Source of the DNA: Elusimicrobiota bacterium
GTDB taxonomy: Bacteria; Elusimicrobiota; Elusimicrobia; UBA1565; JACRDR01
Assembly: GCA_016194745.1 (NCBI GenBank)
Contig: JACQBA010000007.1
Location: 124,001-188,000 of the forward strand
Direction of reading: 5' to 3'
Length of the DNA stretch: 64,000 nucleotides
In this document: one piece after another, positions 16,709-27,019 of the stretch
How the letters are laid out: every line of letters starts with the position of its first letter
Numbering within the stretch: the stretch's first letter is position 1
The notes under the pieces: model-generated
Database searches by the model: none
Seen by the model: only the letters and a program-made list of their open reading frames with translations
What the model was told of the DNA's origin: nothing
Position numbers and translations under genes: made by a program

Positions 16709-17496
16709 AACGTTTCCCGCCGCTCCTGAAGGTTTACTGCGGGATGATCTATCTGTTTCTGTACCTGCCAATGGGCGTGATGATGGCTTTCTCGTTCAAC
16801 GACGCGCGGCGCAACGTCGTTTGGAAGGGATTCACGCTCAAGTGGTACGGAAAGCTTTTCGCCAACAAGGAGTTGATGGCGTCCCTCGCGACCACCATCG
16901 AGCTCGGCCTGATCGCGACGGCGATCTCGGTGGCGTTGGGTATGCTCGCGAGCTACGCCCTTGCGCGGCACGTCCGCATGCGGGGACGCAGCGCCTACGC
17001 GGGACTTCTCAACGTGCCGATGATGATGCCCGAGATCGTGCTGGGGATCGGGATCCTGACCTTCCTGGTCCGCGCGCAGATCGAGCTCTCCTTCTGGACG
17101 CTGGTCCTCTCGCACGTAGTCTTCTGCCTGCCCTACGCGACGGGCGCCATCCGCGCGCGGCTCCTGTCGCTGCAGTCGTCAAGCTACGAGGACGCGGCGA
17201 TGGACCTCGGCGCGACGGAATGGGAGGCCTTTTACAAGATCACCTTGCCCCTCACCGGGCCCGCGATCCTCTCGGGCGCGCTGCTCGCCTTCACCGTCTC
17301 CTTCGAGGACTTCGTCACCTCTTTCTTCGTGGCGGGGGGAGGGATCGAGACCTTGCCCATCCGCATCTACGCGATGATGAAGTTCGGCATCACTCCCGAG
17401 ATCAATGCGATGGCGACGGTCCTCCTCGTTTTCACTCTCGCGGTGCTCGCCGCCTATCACGCCGTCAGCGGCGGCGATCAGGAATCGGCCCTCTAG
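16705..17496 (+). CDS. potC: Polyamine ABC transporter permease PotC
   Basis: This 263-residue permease has about six transmembrane segments. The first contains VYCGMIYLFLYLPMGVMMAF, followed by FSFNDARRNVVWKGFTLKWY, a PotC/PotI hallmark. The EAA loop is YEDAAMDLGATEWEAFYKIT, and FTVSFEDFVTSFFVAG is the usual substrate-side helix. With PotB it forms the heterodimeric translocation path. The chosen ATG overlaps the potB stop by four bases; a longer in-frame extension upstream is only potB read in another frame. The operon appears to end here. The 150 bases before the next gene contain GC-rich inverted repeats without a T-tract. Confidence 0.9.
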   Translation: MKRFPPLLKVYCGMIYLFLYLPMGVMMAFSFNDARRNVVWKGFTLKWYGKLFANKELMASLATTIELGLIATAISVALGMLASYALARHVRMRGRSAYAGLLNVPMMMPEIVLGIGILTFLVRAQIELSFWTLVLSHVVFCLPYATGAIRARLLSLQSSSYEDAAMDLGATEWEAFYKITLPLTGPAILSGALLAFTVSFEDFVTSFFVAGGGIETLPIRIYAMMKFGITPEINAMATVLLVFTLAVLAAYHAVSGGDQESAL

Positions 17497-17592
17497 TCCC
17501 TCTGGAGGGCCCGGAGGGCTCACCCTTGCGTGGGACCATTGGCGGCGTGCGTACGCCCTTTGGGTCCCATCTCACCCGAGCGGCATTCTCGC

Positions 17593-17598
17593 TAGACT
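17593..17598 (+). promoter_or_regulatory. -10 element TAGACT upstream of the SH3-like gene
   Basis: TAGACT lies 55 bases before the ATG at 17654. The predicted leader of about 45-50 bases carries a strong ribosome-binding site (GGGAGGGG), so this transcript is leadered. Confidence 0.4.
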
Positions 17599-17653
17599 AC
17601 GTCCGTTGCTCGCAGCCGGTCGCTTGAGGCCGCCAGGCAATAGGGAGGGGTCC

Positions 17654-18187
17654 ATGTATCGTGCATTGAGGAATGTCGTCGTCCCGGCGCTCGTCGCGTC
17701 GGTGGCGCTGCTGTCTTTCGGAAACGTCGCGCAGTCGATGCCGCCGCGCAACGACAAGTACGCCGTCGCCGGCATGAAGGCCGAGCGGGGGTATTTCTTC
17801 TCCGCGCCGCAGGGCGGAACGCAGACGGGGCAGTTCATCATCAAGGGCGACGTCGCGAAGCTCATCGAAGAGCGCGGCGCATGGTATTACGCCGTTTACA
17901 CGAACCCGCAGACCGGCACGGTAACGGCCGGCTGGATGCTCAAACACGAGTTCGGCCAGACGCTCGTCATCGACAACCGTGACGAGGTCGCCATGATCAA
18001 GGTCGAGAAGGCCCGCTTCCGCTACAACGGCAAGCCGGGATCCGCCTACTTGGTGTTCGGCGACGTCGTAAAGGTGCTGGAGGCCTCCGGCCGCGACCAG
18101 TCCCTCGTCTACTACATGAACGCCGAAAACGTCGAGACGACAGGCTGGATTCTCAAGTCGCAGCTCGGCCGCATCCACAGGCCGTAA
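17654..18187 (+). CDS. Exported protein with two SH3-like repeats
   Basis: This 177-residue protein has a signal peptide (residues 1-28, hydrophobic core VVVPALVASVALLSF, cut after AQS or nearby). The mature part has two similar halves. Residues 40-100 contain FIIKGDVAKLIEERGAWYYAVYT and TVTAGWMLKHEF. Residues 110-173 contain LVFGDVVKVLEASGRDQSLVYYM and VETTGWILKSQL. Each half has the GD-V-x-V-L...(T/A)GW(M/I)LKxxx pattern of bacterial SH3 domains, which often bind cell-wall peptides. The function is unknown; a periplasmic, wall-associated role is an inference. The ATG is set by GGGAGGGG at the right spacing. Confidence 0.7.
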   Translation: MYRALRNVVVPALVASVALLSFGNVAQSMPPRNDKYAVAGMKAERGYFFSAPQGGTQTGQFIIKGDVAKLIEERGAWYYAVYTNPQTGTVTAGWMLKHEFGQTLVIDNRDEVAMIKVEKARFRYNGKPGSAYLVFGDVVKVLEASGRDQSLVYYMNAENVETTGWILKSQLGRIHRP

Positions 18188-18193
18188 GCAGAC

Positions 18194-18210
18194 GCTAGGC
18201 GACGCCTAGC
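18194..18210. terminator. Perfect inverted repeat between convergent genes
   Basis: GCTAGGCG-A-CGCCTAGC is an eight-base perfect dyad. It lies just after the stop of the SH3-like gene and covers the stop codon of the convergent TPR gene. Its position suits a shared bidirectional terminator, but it lacks T-tracts. Confidence 0.35.
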
Positions 18211-19585
18211 GCATCGCGATCTGGCGCCCGGAGGTTGAACCCGACGGGCGCTGGTCGCGCTTTCCGCCGAGGAATCCCGCACGCCGGGAGCCCCAGCCGC
18301 GCCAGTAAAGCCCCCAGGCGAATCCCGCGGAGATGCCGAGGCCGAGGAGGCCCGCCGCCAACGGCAGCTGTCGCCGCAGAGGCGCGGCCGGCGCCTTCTT
18401 CGATTTGGCGAAGCGCTCGACGAACTGCGAATCGTCGTCGTCCGCCTCTACGTCGCCGCCCCCGAGCACCAGATCCAACTGGTCCTTGAAGCGTTCGTCT
18501 ATCTCGGCCGCCGCCTGCATGTCCGAGAGAGCGGCCTGCCTGTCGCCGCCGCGATAAGCGGCGTTGGCGCGGATCACGTAATGGATGGGCTCCTGCGGGT
18601 AGGTCTGGATCGTCCTGGTCGCGCTCTCGCGCGCCATAGCGTATTTTCCCTGTTTCAGCTGCGCCCATGACAGAGCGCGCAAGGCGCGGCGGTTCCTGGG
18701 ATCGAGCTTGAGCGCCTGCATCGCCTCGAACTCGGCCTCACCGTATCGGCCCAGTCGGTTCAGGACCTGAGCGCGGAGGGCCCGGGCCATCAGATTGTTC
18801 GGATCGAGGCGAAGCACGTTGTCCGCCCAGCCCAGCGCGCCGGCGTAGTCGTGGTCGTGGTAGCGGTCCCGCGCTGAGCGCAGCGCGTGGTGGAGCATCG
18901 AGGCCGCGTCCCGCGGAGGCTCCGGGATCATCGCGACCTTGCGGTTGAGCATCGGATCGGGTTCCATCTTCGCCGGCTTGGGCTTGACCGGCAAGACGAC
19001 GCGGCCGTTGCCGTGGCTCTGGTCGGCCGGAACGCCGACGACTTTCGGGACGCTGCGCCCTGGGACGTAGTCCGCGGGAGGTCCGGACGTGATGAACGCT
19101 CCGGCCTCGGGAACGAGGAGTCCCCGGCCGCTTGGATCAGGTCCGTTTATATATGTAAGTTCGCCGCCGCGCGCCGAGCCTCGCAGCTTGCCGTCCTGCC
19201 CTCCCTGCGTCAGGCCTCCCTCGGACGTCGATTCGCGCAACTCATTGCTGATCGGCATCGGGCCGGGCAGGATGAGCGAGCGAGCGCCTACCTTGCCTTT
19301 TTGGTCGCCAGGATTTTGGGAGGTCGAGCCTCCAACGACGGGACGCACGACTCGTCGAGTCTCATCGGGGGGTGGCACCTCCGGGCTTTTCACAGCCGCT
19401 CTGCGCACGCCGGATGGCGACGCCGGGACATACAACGGGGACGGCGAGCTCGCTGGGGGAATGGACTCCTGCTCCTCCGTCGTTTCTTCTTTTTCCGAGC
19501 TCTTCAATTGGGCGGCGGCATGGACCGATAGAACGACGGAAAGCAGTAGTGCGATCGAAGAGTGCCTACCCAAGCCAAGGCGCAT
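18206..19585 (-). CDS. Exported TPR protein with C-terminal transmembrane helix
   Basis: This 459-residue protein starts with a signal peptide (MRLGLGRHSSIALLLSVVLS, cut after AAA/AQ). Residues about 30-225 are low-complexity, rich in Pro, Ser and Gly, and look disordered. Residues 230-375 hold about four TPR-like repeats (LHHALRSARDRYHDHDYAGAL, shown in part; AEFEAMQALKLDPRNRRAL; RESATRTIQTYPQEPIHYVI). A hydrophobic helix near 415-432 (LPLAAGLLGLGISAGFAWGL) precedes a basic tail. It probably sits in the inner membrane with the repeats in the periplasm and acts as a scaffold. The ATG has a GGAGG site eight bases upstream. An open frame continues far upstream, but that part is ribF and truB read in another frame. 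Confidence 0.72.
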   Translation of the reverse strand: MRLGLGRHSSIALLLSVVLSVHAAAQLKSSEKEETTEEQESIPPASSPSPLYVPASPSGVRRAAVKSPEVPPPDETRRVVRPVVGGSTSQNPGDQKGKVGARSLILPGPMPISNELRESTSEGGLTQGGQDGKLRGSARGGELTYINGPDPSGRGLLVPEAGAFITSGPPADYVPGRSVPKVVGVPADQSHGNGRVVLPVKPKPAKMEPDPMLNRKVAMIPEPPRDAASMLHHALRSARDRYHDHDYAGALGWADNVLRLDPNNLMARALRAQVLNRLGRYGEAEFEAMQALKLDPRNRRALRALSWAQLKQGKYAMARESATRTIQTYPQEPIHYVIRANAAYRGGDRQAALSDMQAAAEIDERFKDQLDLVLGGGDVEADDDDSQFVERFAKSKKAPAAPLRRQLPLAAGLLGLGISAGFAWGLYWRGWGSRRAGFLGGKRDQRPSGSTSGRQIAMR

Positions 19586-19659
19586 GGTGATACCTCCAAT
19601 GCCGTTATGTATTAGGGTAAGAGGCGGCCGGTAACCATCCGGTAACAGCGGTCCCGGGG

Positions 19660-20541
19660 TTAGGCTCGGGCCGCGCGGATATCGCGCCGGATTTGGGCGA
19701 TCAGCGCGCGAATCGTCGGGAAGCGCCTCTCCCCGCGAAGGCGCCGCAGAAAGTCCACCGTCAGGCGCCGGCCGTAGAGAGAGGCGGAAAATCCGGGGAT
19801 GTGGACCTCTACGTGGACGCGGGGGCCGCGGTCGACCGTCGGCCTCGTTCCGATATTGCACACGCCTACGCATCCACCCGCGAGAGAGGCGGGGCCTTCG
19901 ACGCGCACCTTGAAGACGCCGCGGGGGAGAATCCTCTCGGGCGAGACCTCGAGGTTTGCGGTGGGGACGCCGATCTTGCCTCCCAGCCCTCGCCCCCGGA
20001 CCACGAGGCCGTCGAGGCGATAGGGACGGCCCAAGTGACGGCGCGCGGTCGCGACGTCTCCGGCCAACAGGGCCCGGCGGATGGTGGATGACGAGAGCTT
20101 CGCGGCCCTTTCGGCGACGATGGGCTGGATCCGGAAGAGGAGGCCCTCCTCGGAACAGACGCGGCGCAGCCAGCTGGTGGTACCGAGGCGGCCCTTGCCG
20201 AAGGCGAAATCGGGCCCGACCAGAAGGCCGCCGGCGCGGCAGCGGCGCAGAAGGAAGTCGCGAAAGAAGCGCTCGTGCGGGACGCGGGCCCACGCCGCGT
20301 CGAAGTCGAGGGCCGTGACGCGCCGGACGCCGAGCTCCCTGAGCAGGGCCGTGCGCTCCGCCACGGTCGTCATGAGCGGCGTCGCGGCGGCCGGTTGAAA
20401 AAAGAACCGCGGCGGGCGCTTGAACAAGACCACGTGGGGCAAGAGGCGGTGCCGGGACGCTTCGGCGACCAGCCGGCGCACAAGGGCACGGTGTCCCCGA
20501 TGGACTCCGTCGAACGTCCCTATCGTTAGGAGTCCCTTCAT
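19660..20541 (-). CDS. ribF: Bifunctional riboflavin kinase / FAD synthetase
   Basis: This 293-residue protein is of normal RibF length. The nucleotidyltransferase domain (residues 1-165) has TIGTFDGVHRGHRALV with the (T/H)xGH-like motif, LLVGPDFAFGKGRLG and the SSSTIRRALLAGD motif. The flavokinase domain (170-290) has GRPYRLDGLVVRGRGLGGKIGVPTANL (only partly quoted: LGGKIGVPTANL), the PTAN metal-binding signature, and the GV(F/Y)xVRV strand. It makes FMN and then FAD from riboflavin and ATP. The N-terminus is a little short, beginning almost directly at the first strand. Its ATG overlaps the truB stop by four bases. It is last in the rimP-nusA-infB-rbfA-truB operon, a common position. Confidence 0.93.
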   Translation of the reverse strand: MKGLLTIGTFDGVHRGHRALVRRLVAEASRHRLLPHVVLFKRPPRFFFQPAAATPLMTTVAERTALLRELGVRRVTALDFDAAWARVPHERFFRDFLLRRCRAGGLLVGPDFAFGKGRLGTTSWLRRVCSEEGLLFRIQPIVAERAAKLSSSTIRRALLAGDVATARRHLGRPYRLDGLVVRGRGLGGKIGVPTANLEVSPERILPRGVFKVRVEGPASLAGGCVGVCNIGTRPTVDRGPRVHVEVHIPGFSASLYGRRLTVDFLRRLRGERRFPTIRALIAQIRRDIRAARA

Positions 20542-21242
20542 GCCGGCGCGGCGGCGGGCTGCAGGAGTCGGCCGGAGACGTCCGCCTGGGACAGCCGGCT
20601 GAGAGCATCCAGGGTGATCGCCCCTGCGATCTCGAACTCGCCGATCGATTCACGGCGCAGTTCCGACAACAGGGCCGGAGTCCCCAATCGCTCCCCGAGA
20701 TGGACGGCCAGAGAGCGGGCGTACGTTCCGTGCGAGCAGCGCAGGCGGAACCCCAGCTCGGGCGTGGTCCAATCCAAGAGTTCCCACTCGAACACGCGGC
20801 AGGAGCGGTTCTTCAGGGGGACCTCGATTCCCTTGCGCGCGTAGTCGTAAAGCGGTTTTCCCTTATACTTCACGGCGGAGTACATGGGCGGAGGCATCTC
20901 GAGCTCTCCGATGAAGGAGCTCATCGCCTGGCGAAGCCCCTCGGCCTCGAAGGCCGGGACGGGGCCCTCGCGCGTCACCCTGCCGTCGAGATCGCCGGAA
21001 TCGGACGCCTGTCCAAAGCGGACGCGCCCGCGGTAGACCTTGGGCAGTTTCTGATAATGAGAGGCGCTCTTGGTGGCGCGTCCCAAAACGAGGACGAGAA
21101 GGCCCGTCGCCATCGGGTCCAGCGTGCCGGTGTGCCCGACTTTGAGGCCTCGCGGAACCAGGCGCCGGACGCCCAGAACGACGTCATGGGAGGTCATGCC
21201 CTTAGGCTTGTCGAGCAGGAGCAGCCCGTCGAAGGAGCCCAT
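20538..21242 (-). CDS. truB: tRNA pseudouridine(55) synthase
   Basis: This 234-residue TruB has the substrate-recognition start GLLLLDKPKGMTSHDVV and the catalytic motif GHTGTLDPMATGLLV, whose aspartate attacks U55. KVYRGRVRFGQASDSGDLDG and MPPPMYSAVKYKGKPLYDYAR are the usual RNA-binding segments. GIEVPLKNRSCRVFEWELLD and HGTYARSLA follow. It lacks a C-terminal PUA domain, as do many bacterial short forms, and ends in a short tail. It modifies the T-loop of tRNAs. It lies seven bases after rbfA in the translation-factor operon. Confidence 0.95.
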   Translation of the reverse strand: MGSFDGLLLLDKPKGMTSHDVVLGVRRLVPRGLKVGHTGTLDPMATGLLVLVLGRATKSASHYQKLPKVYRGRVRFGQASDSGDLDGRVTREGPVPAFEAEGLRQAMSSFIGELEMPPPMYSAVKYKGKPLYDYARKGIEVPLKNRSCRVFEWELLDWTTPELGFRLRCSHGTYARSLAVHLGERLGTPALLSELRRESIGEFEIAGAITLDALSRLSQADVSGRLLQPAAAPA

Positions 21243-21249
21243 GGAAGGA

Positions 21250-21654
21250 CTACTTGATCTTTGGGCGCTTCGGCCGCTGCGGCTTGGGAGGGGGCTCGCC
21301 GCCCGGTGAGTCCTTTTCGGTCTCGAGGTGCCCGAGGATCTCCTCGATGCGCTGGGCGCGCTCGGCCGTTTCGTCCGCCTTGAAGTCGAGAAACGGGATG
21401 ACCCTCATCTGCAGGCGCCCCTTGAGCTGGTAGCGGAGAAACTCGGCGGCGCGCTGCAGCGCCTTCAGAGTCGACTCCTTCTCGCGCTCATCGCCGAAGA
21501 CGGAAATGTAGGCGGAGGCGCGCTTGCGGTCGGCGCTCAGGGCGACGCCCGTCAGCGTGACGAACCCGCTGATGCCCGGGTCCTTGACCGATCGCAGGAG
21601 TTCTGCGAGCTCCTGTTGGAGCAGAGCAGTAATTCGGTCGTCGCGCTTATACAC
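21250..21654 (-). CDS. rbfA: 30S ribosome-binding factor A
   Basis: This 134-residue RbfA starts at GTG. The KH-like core has RDDRITALLQQELAELLRS, the strand FVTLTGVALSADRKRASAYISV (quoted in part: LSADRKRASAYISVFG), the helix LKALQRAAEFLRYQLKGRL and the strand MRVIPFLDF with a following DETAERAQRIEEIL. It assists late 16S rRNA maturation in 30S subunits. The C-terminal 30 residues are a charged, Pro/Lys-rich tail (PKPQRPKRPKIK) not needed for the fold. The gene sits ten bases after infB, the standard neighbour. Confidence 0.92.
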   Translation of the reverse strand: MYKRDDRITALLQQELAELLRSVKDPGISGFVTLTGVALSADRKRASAYISVFGDEREKESTLKALQRAAEFLRYQLKGRLQMRVIPFLDFKADETAERAQRIEEILGHLETEKDSPGGEPPPKPQRPKRPKIK

Positions 21655-21664
21655 GACAAAGGCG

Positions 21665-24184
<2,520 letters not shown>

Positions 24185-24200
24185 AAAGGGGGGCGGTCTC

Positions 24201-25577
24201 CTAGTTGCCTTCGGCTCCGGAATTGCTCTGTTCTTGCGTCGCCGGCTCTTCGGCCGCGGGGACCGCCTCGCTGGAAGGTGCTTCGGACGGCGCGGCGTCT
24301 ACGGGCGCGCCGCCATGCTCGGACATGTACTTCTTGGCGCTGGCGATGATCTTGGCGGCGGTCTTCTCCCCGATGCCCTGAAGGGTCATCAAATCTTCCG
24401 TCTTGAAGGTCGCGAGCCGCTCGATGTCCGCCATCCCGGCTTTCACGAGGACCTCGGCCACCTTTGCGCCGACGCCTTCGAGTTCCGTGAGGTCCGCCAC
24501 GCGGCTCTCCTGCACGGCCTTCGTCTCCTCGGTCTTCTGGCCTTCCGATTTCACCTCGAGGCTCCAACCGGTGAGTTTGCAGGCCAGTCGGATGTTCTGC
24601 CCGTCCTTGCCGATGGCCAAGGAAAGCTGCTCGTTGGGCACGATGATCTCCGCGCGCTTGACCTCTTTGTCGAGGATCCGCACCGACGAGTATTTCGCGG
24701 GAACGATCGTATTGCCGAGGAACACGCTCAAATCGTCCGACCACTCCACAAGGTCGATGCGCTCTCCGGCAAGCTCGTTCATGACGGCGCGGATGCGCGA
24801 GCCGCGGATGCCGACGCAGGCGCCGACCGCGTCCACTTTGGGGTTGTGGGAGCGGATGACCACCTTGGCGCGGAAGCCCGCATCCCGGGCGATGTCCAGG
24901 ACCTCGACGACCTTCTCGTTGATCTCGGGAATCTCCATCTCGAGCAGGCGCCGCATGAACAGCGGGGAAGCGCGGGAGAGGAGCACCTGCGGTCCGCGCT
25001 GGGCTTTGTCGACCTTCAAGATGACCGCGCGGATTCTGTCTCCCACGTTGTAGCGCTCGCGCCGGATCTGCTCGCGCGGGGGAAGGATGCCCTCGGTCTT
25101 ATTGAGGTCGACGATGATGTTGCGCTCCATGAAGCGGTGCACGTTGCCCGAAATGAGCTCGCCTTCCTTCGGCTTGAACTCTTCGTACAGGTTGTCGCGC
25201 TCGACTTCGCGGACCTTCTGGGTGAGCACCTGCTTCGCCGTCTGCGCGGCAATGCGGGCGTAGTCCTCGGTCTCGACGGCCGTGCGGATCTCCTGGCCCA
25301 TCTCGATTCCGGGCTTGATCTTCTGAGCCTGCTCCAGCGTGAGATCGGTTTCGGGGTTCTCGACCTTCTCGACGACGCGGCGGATCCAGCTCGCCGTGAT
25401 GGCCGCCGTGTCCGGGTCGATGATGGTGTCGATGATCGCGGTCTTGCCGAGATGCTTGCGGAGCGCGCTTGTGACGGCGCCCGCGATCATGCCAAGGATG
25501 TCGTCTTTCTTGACGCCCTTTTCCCGCTCGATCTGCTCGAGCGCGAGGATCAGCTCGCTTTTAGTTGTCGATGCCAT
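24201..25577 (-). CDS. nusA: Transcription termination/antitermination factor NusA
   Basis: The protein has 458 residues. The N-terminal RNA-polymerase-binding domain spans residues 1-130. The S1 domain, near 130-200, has LISGNVHRFMERNIIVDL. KH1 and KH2 follow, with the NusA signature VGACVGIRGSRIRAVMNELAGERIDLV (quoted in part: VGACVGIRGSRIRAV) and IGKDGQNIRLACKLTGW. The C-terminal 100 residues hold one helix-hairpin-helix repeat (LEGVGAKVAEVLVKAG, LQGIGEKTAAKIIASA). NusA modulates pausing, termination and antitermination. This makes the intrinsic terminator in the leader of its own operon a likely point of feedback. It begins three bases after the rimP stop. Confidence 0.95.
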   Translation of the reverse strand: MASTTKSELILALEQIEREKGVKKDDILGMIAGAVTSALRKHLGKTAIIDTIIDPDTAAITASWIRRVVEKVENPETDLTLEQAQKIKPGIEMGQEIRTAVETEDYARIAAQTAKQVLTQKVREVERDNLYEEFKPKEGELISGNVHRFMERNIIVDLNKTEGILPPREQIRRERYNVGDRIRAVILKVDKAQRGPQVLLSRASPLFMRRLLEMEIPEINEKVVEVLDIARDAGFRAKVVIRSHNPKVDAVGACVGIRGSRIRAVMNELAGERIDLVEWSDDLSVFLGNTIVPAKYSSVRILDKEVKRAEIIVPNEQLSLAIGKDGQNIRLACKLTGWSLEVKSEGQKTEETKAVQESRVADLTELEGVGAKVAEVLVKAGMADIERLATFKTEDLMTLQGIGEKTAAKIIASAKKYMSEHGGAPVDAAPSEAPSSEAVPAAEEPATQEQSNSGAEGN

Positions 25578-25580
25578 AAA

Positions 25581-26045
25581 TCAGATCTCTAGGTCCGGCG
25601 ATAGTCGCGCTTCTTCGATGTCCGTCAGGGGCAGCGTTACCGTCTGCTCACCCGCCTCCAGGACGACCGACCCGTTCTCCAGCGTCTTTACGTACCCCAT
25701 GAAGTTGCGGCGCCCCTCGAGGGGCGCCTTCAACCGCACCTTCGCCCGATGCCCGACGAAGCGGAGAAAGTCCTTCTCCCGCTTGAGCACCCGGTCGACG
25801 CCCGGCGAAGACACCTCGAGCGTATAGGCGGTCGGGATCAAGTCCGTCATGTCGAGCATGCTCCCGATTCGGTTCGACATGTACGCGCAGTCGTCGAGGG
25901 TGATCCCGCCCGTCTTATCCAGGAAGAAGCGGAGAACCATCCGTCCGTGTTCCTGGACGAACTTGAGGTCCACGAGCTCCACGGATTCCTGCTCCAGGAC
26001 TCCTTGGACCGCCGCTTCAATCTTAGAAAGATCAGGTATAGCCAT
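25581..26045 (-). CDS. rimP: Ribosome maturation factor RimP
   Basis: This 154-residue RimP assists 30S assembly. It has the N-terminal alpha/beta domain with VELVDLKFVQEHGRMVLRFF and GITLDDCAYMSNRIGSML. The family core YTLEVSSPGVDRVLKREKDF is followed by the C-terminal SH3-like barrel (AKVRLKAPLEGRRNFMGYV). I chose the ATG at 26045 because the family begins a few residues before the first helix, and because the upstream extension would translate through a terminator hairpin. It is first in the operon. The promoter and the terminator-like hairpin lie 20-70 bases upstream. The ribosome-binding site is poor (GTGGATACGC). Confidence 0.9.
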   Translation of the reverse strand: MAIPDLSKIEAAVQGVLEQESVELVDLKFVQEHGRMVLRFFLDKTGGITLDDCAYMSNRIGSMLDMTDLIPTAYTLEVSSPGVDRVLKREKDFLRFVGHRAKVRLKAPLEGRRNFMGYVKTLENGSVVLEAGEQTVTLPLTDIEEARLSPDLEI

Positions 26046-26061
26046 GCGTATCCACGGGAAT

Positions 26062-26090
26062 AAAAAAAGTGGCTTTGCGTCAGCCACTTT
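26062..26090 (-). terminator. Intrinsic terminator (attenuator) in the rimP-nusA-infB leader
   Basis: On the minus strand AAAGTGGCT and AGCCACTTT form a perfect nine-base stem with a seven-base loop, followed by a run so that seven T residues end the structure. It lies downstream of the operon's TATAAT and 17 bases before the rimP start, so transcripts must read through it to express the operon. Confidence 0.8.
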
Positions 26091-26109
26091 CTCTCCGTGA
26101 CCCAGCAAT

Positions 26110-26115
26110 ATTATA
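26110..26115 (-). promoter_or_regulatory. -10 element TATAAT of the rimP-nusA-infB operon
   Basis: A consensus TATAAT on the minus strand sits in an AT-rich pocket, with TTGCCG about 19 bases upstream as a possible -35. The predicted start is near 26103, giving a leader of about 60 bases that contains the attenuator hairpin. Confidence 0.7.
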
Positions 26116-26141
26116 ACAAATTGTTGGGTTATTGCGGCAAG

Positions 26142-26161
26142 GGGGCCCCCTGCGGGGCCCC
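26142..26161 (-). terminator. GC-only hairpin downstream of the exported protein gene
   Basis: GGGGCCCC repeated around a four-base loop forms an eight-base GC stem ten bases after the stop at 26170. It lacks a T-tract, so it may be a weak terminator insulating the rimP promoter. Confidence 0.35.
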
Positions 26162-26169
26162 GCCGGCGC

Positions 26170-26880
26170 TTAGTGGGACAAATCGTCGATTTCCCAGTAG
26201 ATTTGTTCGGTCACCTGAATGTCGAGCCGTTCCTGTCCTGAGCCCGTATTGAGCATGGTCGAGTACGAGTTCCCGGGCCGGAGTTTGGACAGCAGGGGAA
26301 CTTGGGGGCCGGCCTGGAGTCTGTTGTCGGTGGCCGAGGGAGAGAGCGTGGCTTCCAGAATCTCGTCGAAATCGGGCTTGTTCCGGATTAGGTGGGCCAA
26401 GAATCCCTCGCCGCCCTTTCCAAATACGATATAGCGCGGGTGGTCGAAGTTCTGGTTGGCGTGCTCGGAGCGATCGAACTTGCGGAAGTGGACGACGTTG
26501 ACGATTTCCACGGTGACGCCCTCCAGGATCGCCTCTCCGCCCCGCTCAAAGTGCCCCCGGTAGATGTCGGCGAGGAAAGAGCGCTTGTTCGTGATCTGAT
26601 CGGGCAAGACCCATTTGGCCTGGGGCACGAGCGTGTAGAACTTGGCTTTCGTGGTTGCCTGGTCCGCGACGTACTCCGCCCTTGGATCGCGTCCAGAGAG
26701 GCTGAGCCGGACCTCCGCGATGGATTGATAGTCGTGGGGCGAATGGAACATCGGGAGGTGCGATATGAAGGTCGTGTTCTTTCCGACCAGAAGCATCCCG
26801 TGGGTGTCGGGTCGGTCGGCGGCGACCGCGTCTTGAGAGACGGCAACGGCAAGCATCGCTGCGGCAAAGGCGGCTTTCAT
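26170..26880 (-). CDS. Exported protein of a conserved uncharacterised family
   Basis: This protein has about 236 residues. A signal peptide (MKAAFAAAMLAVAVSQDAVA) precedes a mature domain that begins with DTHGMLLVGKNTTFISHLPMF and HSPHDYQSIAEV. The LSHLPMFHxPHDYQ motif is one I recall from uncharacterised exported proteins of delta-proteobacteria-like genomes. The rest is strand-rich, with VEIVNVVHFRKFD, HPRYIVFGKGGEGFLAHLI and a C-terminal IQVTEQIYWEIDDLS. There is no catalytic motif I can name. An ATG seven codons upstream (26901) is an alternative start; I prefer 26880 because GAGGA sits eight bases before it. A promoter candidate lies at 26925-26954. Confidence 0.65.
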   Translation of the reverse strand: MKAAFAAAMLAVAVSQDAVAADRPDTHGMLLVGKNTTFISHLPMFHSPHDYQSIAEVRLSLSGRDPRAEYVADQATTKAKFYTLVPQAKWVLPDQITNKRSFLADIYRGHFERGGEAILEGVTVEIVNVVHFRKFDRSEHANQNFDHPRYIVFGKGGEGFLAHLIRNKPDFDEILEATLSPSATDNRLQAGPQVPLLSKLRPGNSYSTMLNTGSGQERLDIQVTEQIYWEIDDLSH

Positions 26881-26924
26881 GGGGGTGGTCCTCGGTTTCA
26901 TTTTAGGGTGACGTCCTGGTGGAA

Positions 26925-26954
26925 AGGATATCACGATGACCGGAAATCAGCCAA
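26925..26954 (-). promoter_or_regulatory. Promoter candidate TTGGCT-18-TATCCT
   Basis: On the minus strand TTGGCT (26949-26954) and TATCCT (26925-26930) are separated by 18 bases, upstream of the exported protein gene. Each box matches consensus at four positions. Confidence 0.4.
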
Positions 26955-27019
26955 ATCAATGCTATTGATCGGGCGATAAGTCCTGTTAATCTGATGTTCT
27001 CGACAGTGGGAGGACGTCT

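Noticed and set aside
17497..17560. Inverted repeat CCCTCTGGAGGG and related GC runs after potC as a terminator.
   Set aside because: Short stem and no T-tract; not distinguishable from background GC-rich pairing.
19586..20653. Extension of the TPR protein frame upstream of 19585 to about 815 codons.
   Set aside because: The added part is ribF and truB in another frame. The ATG at 19585 has a GGAGG site and a signal peptide.
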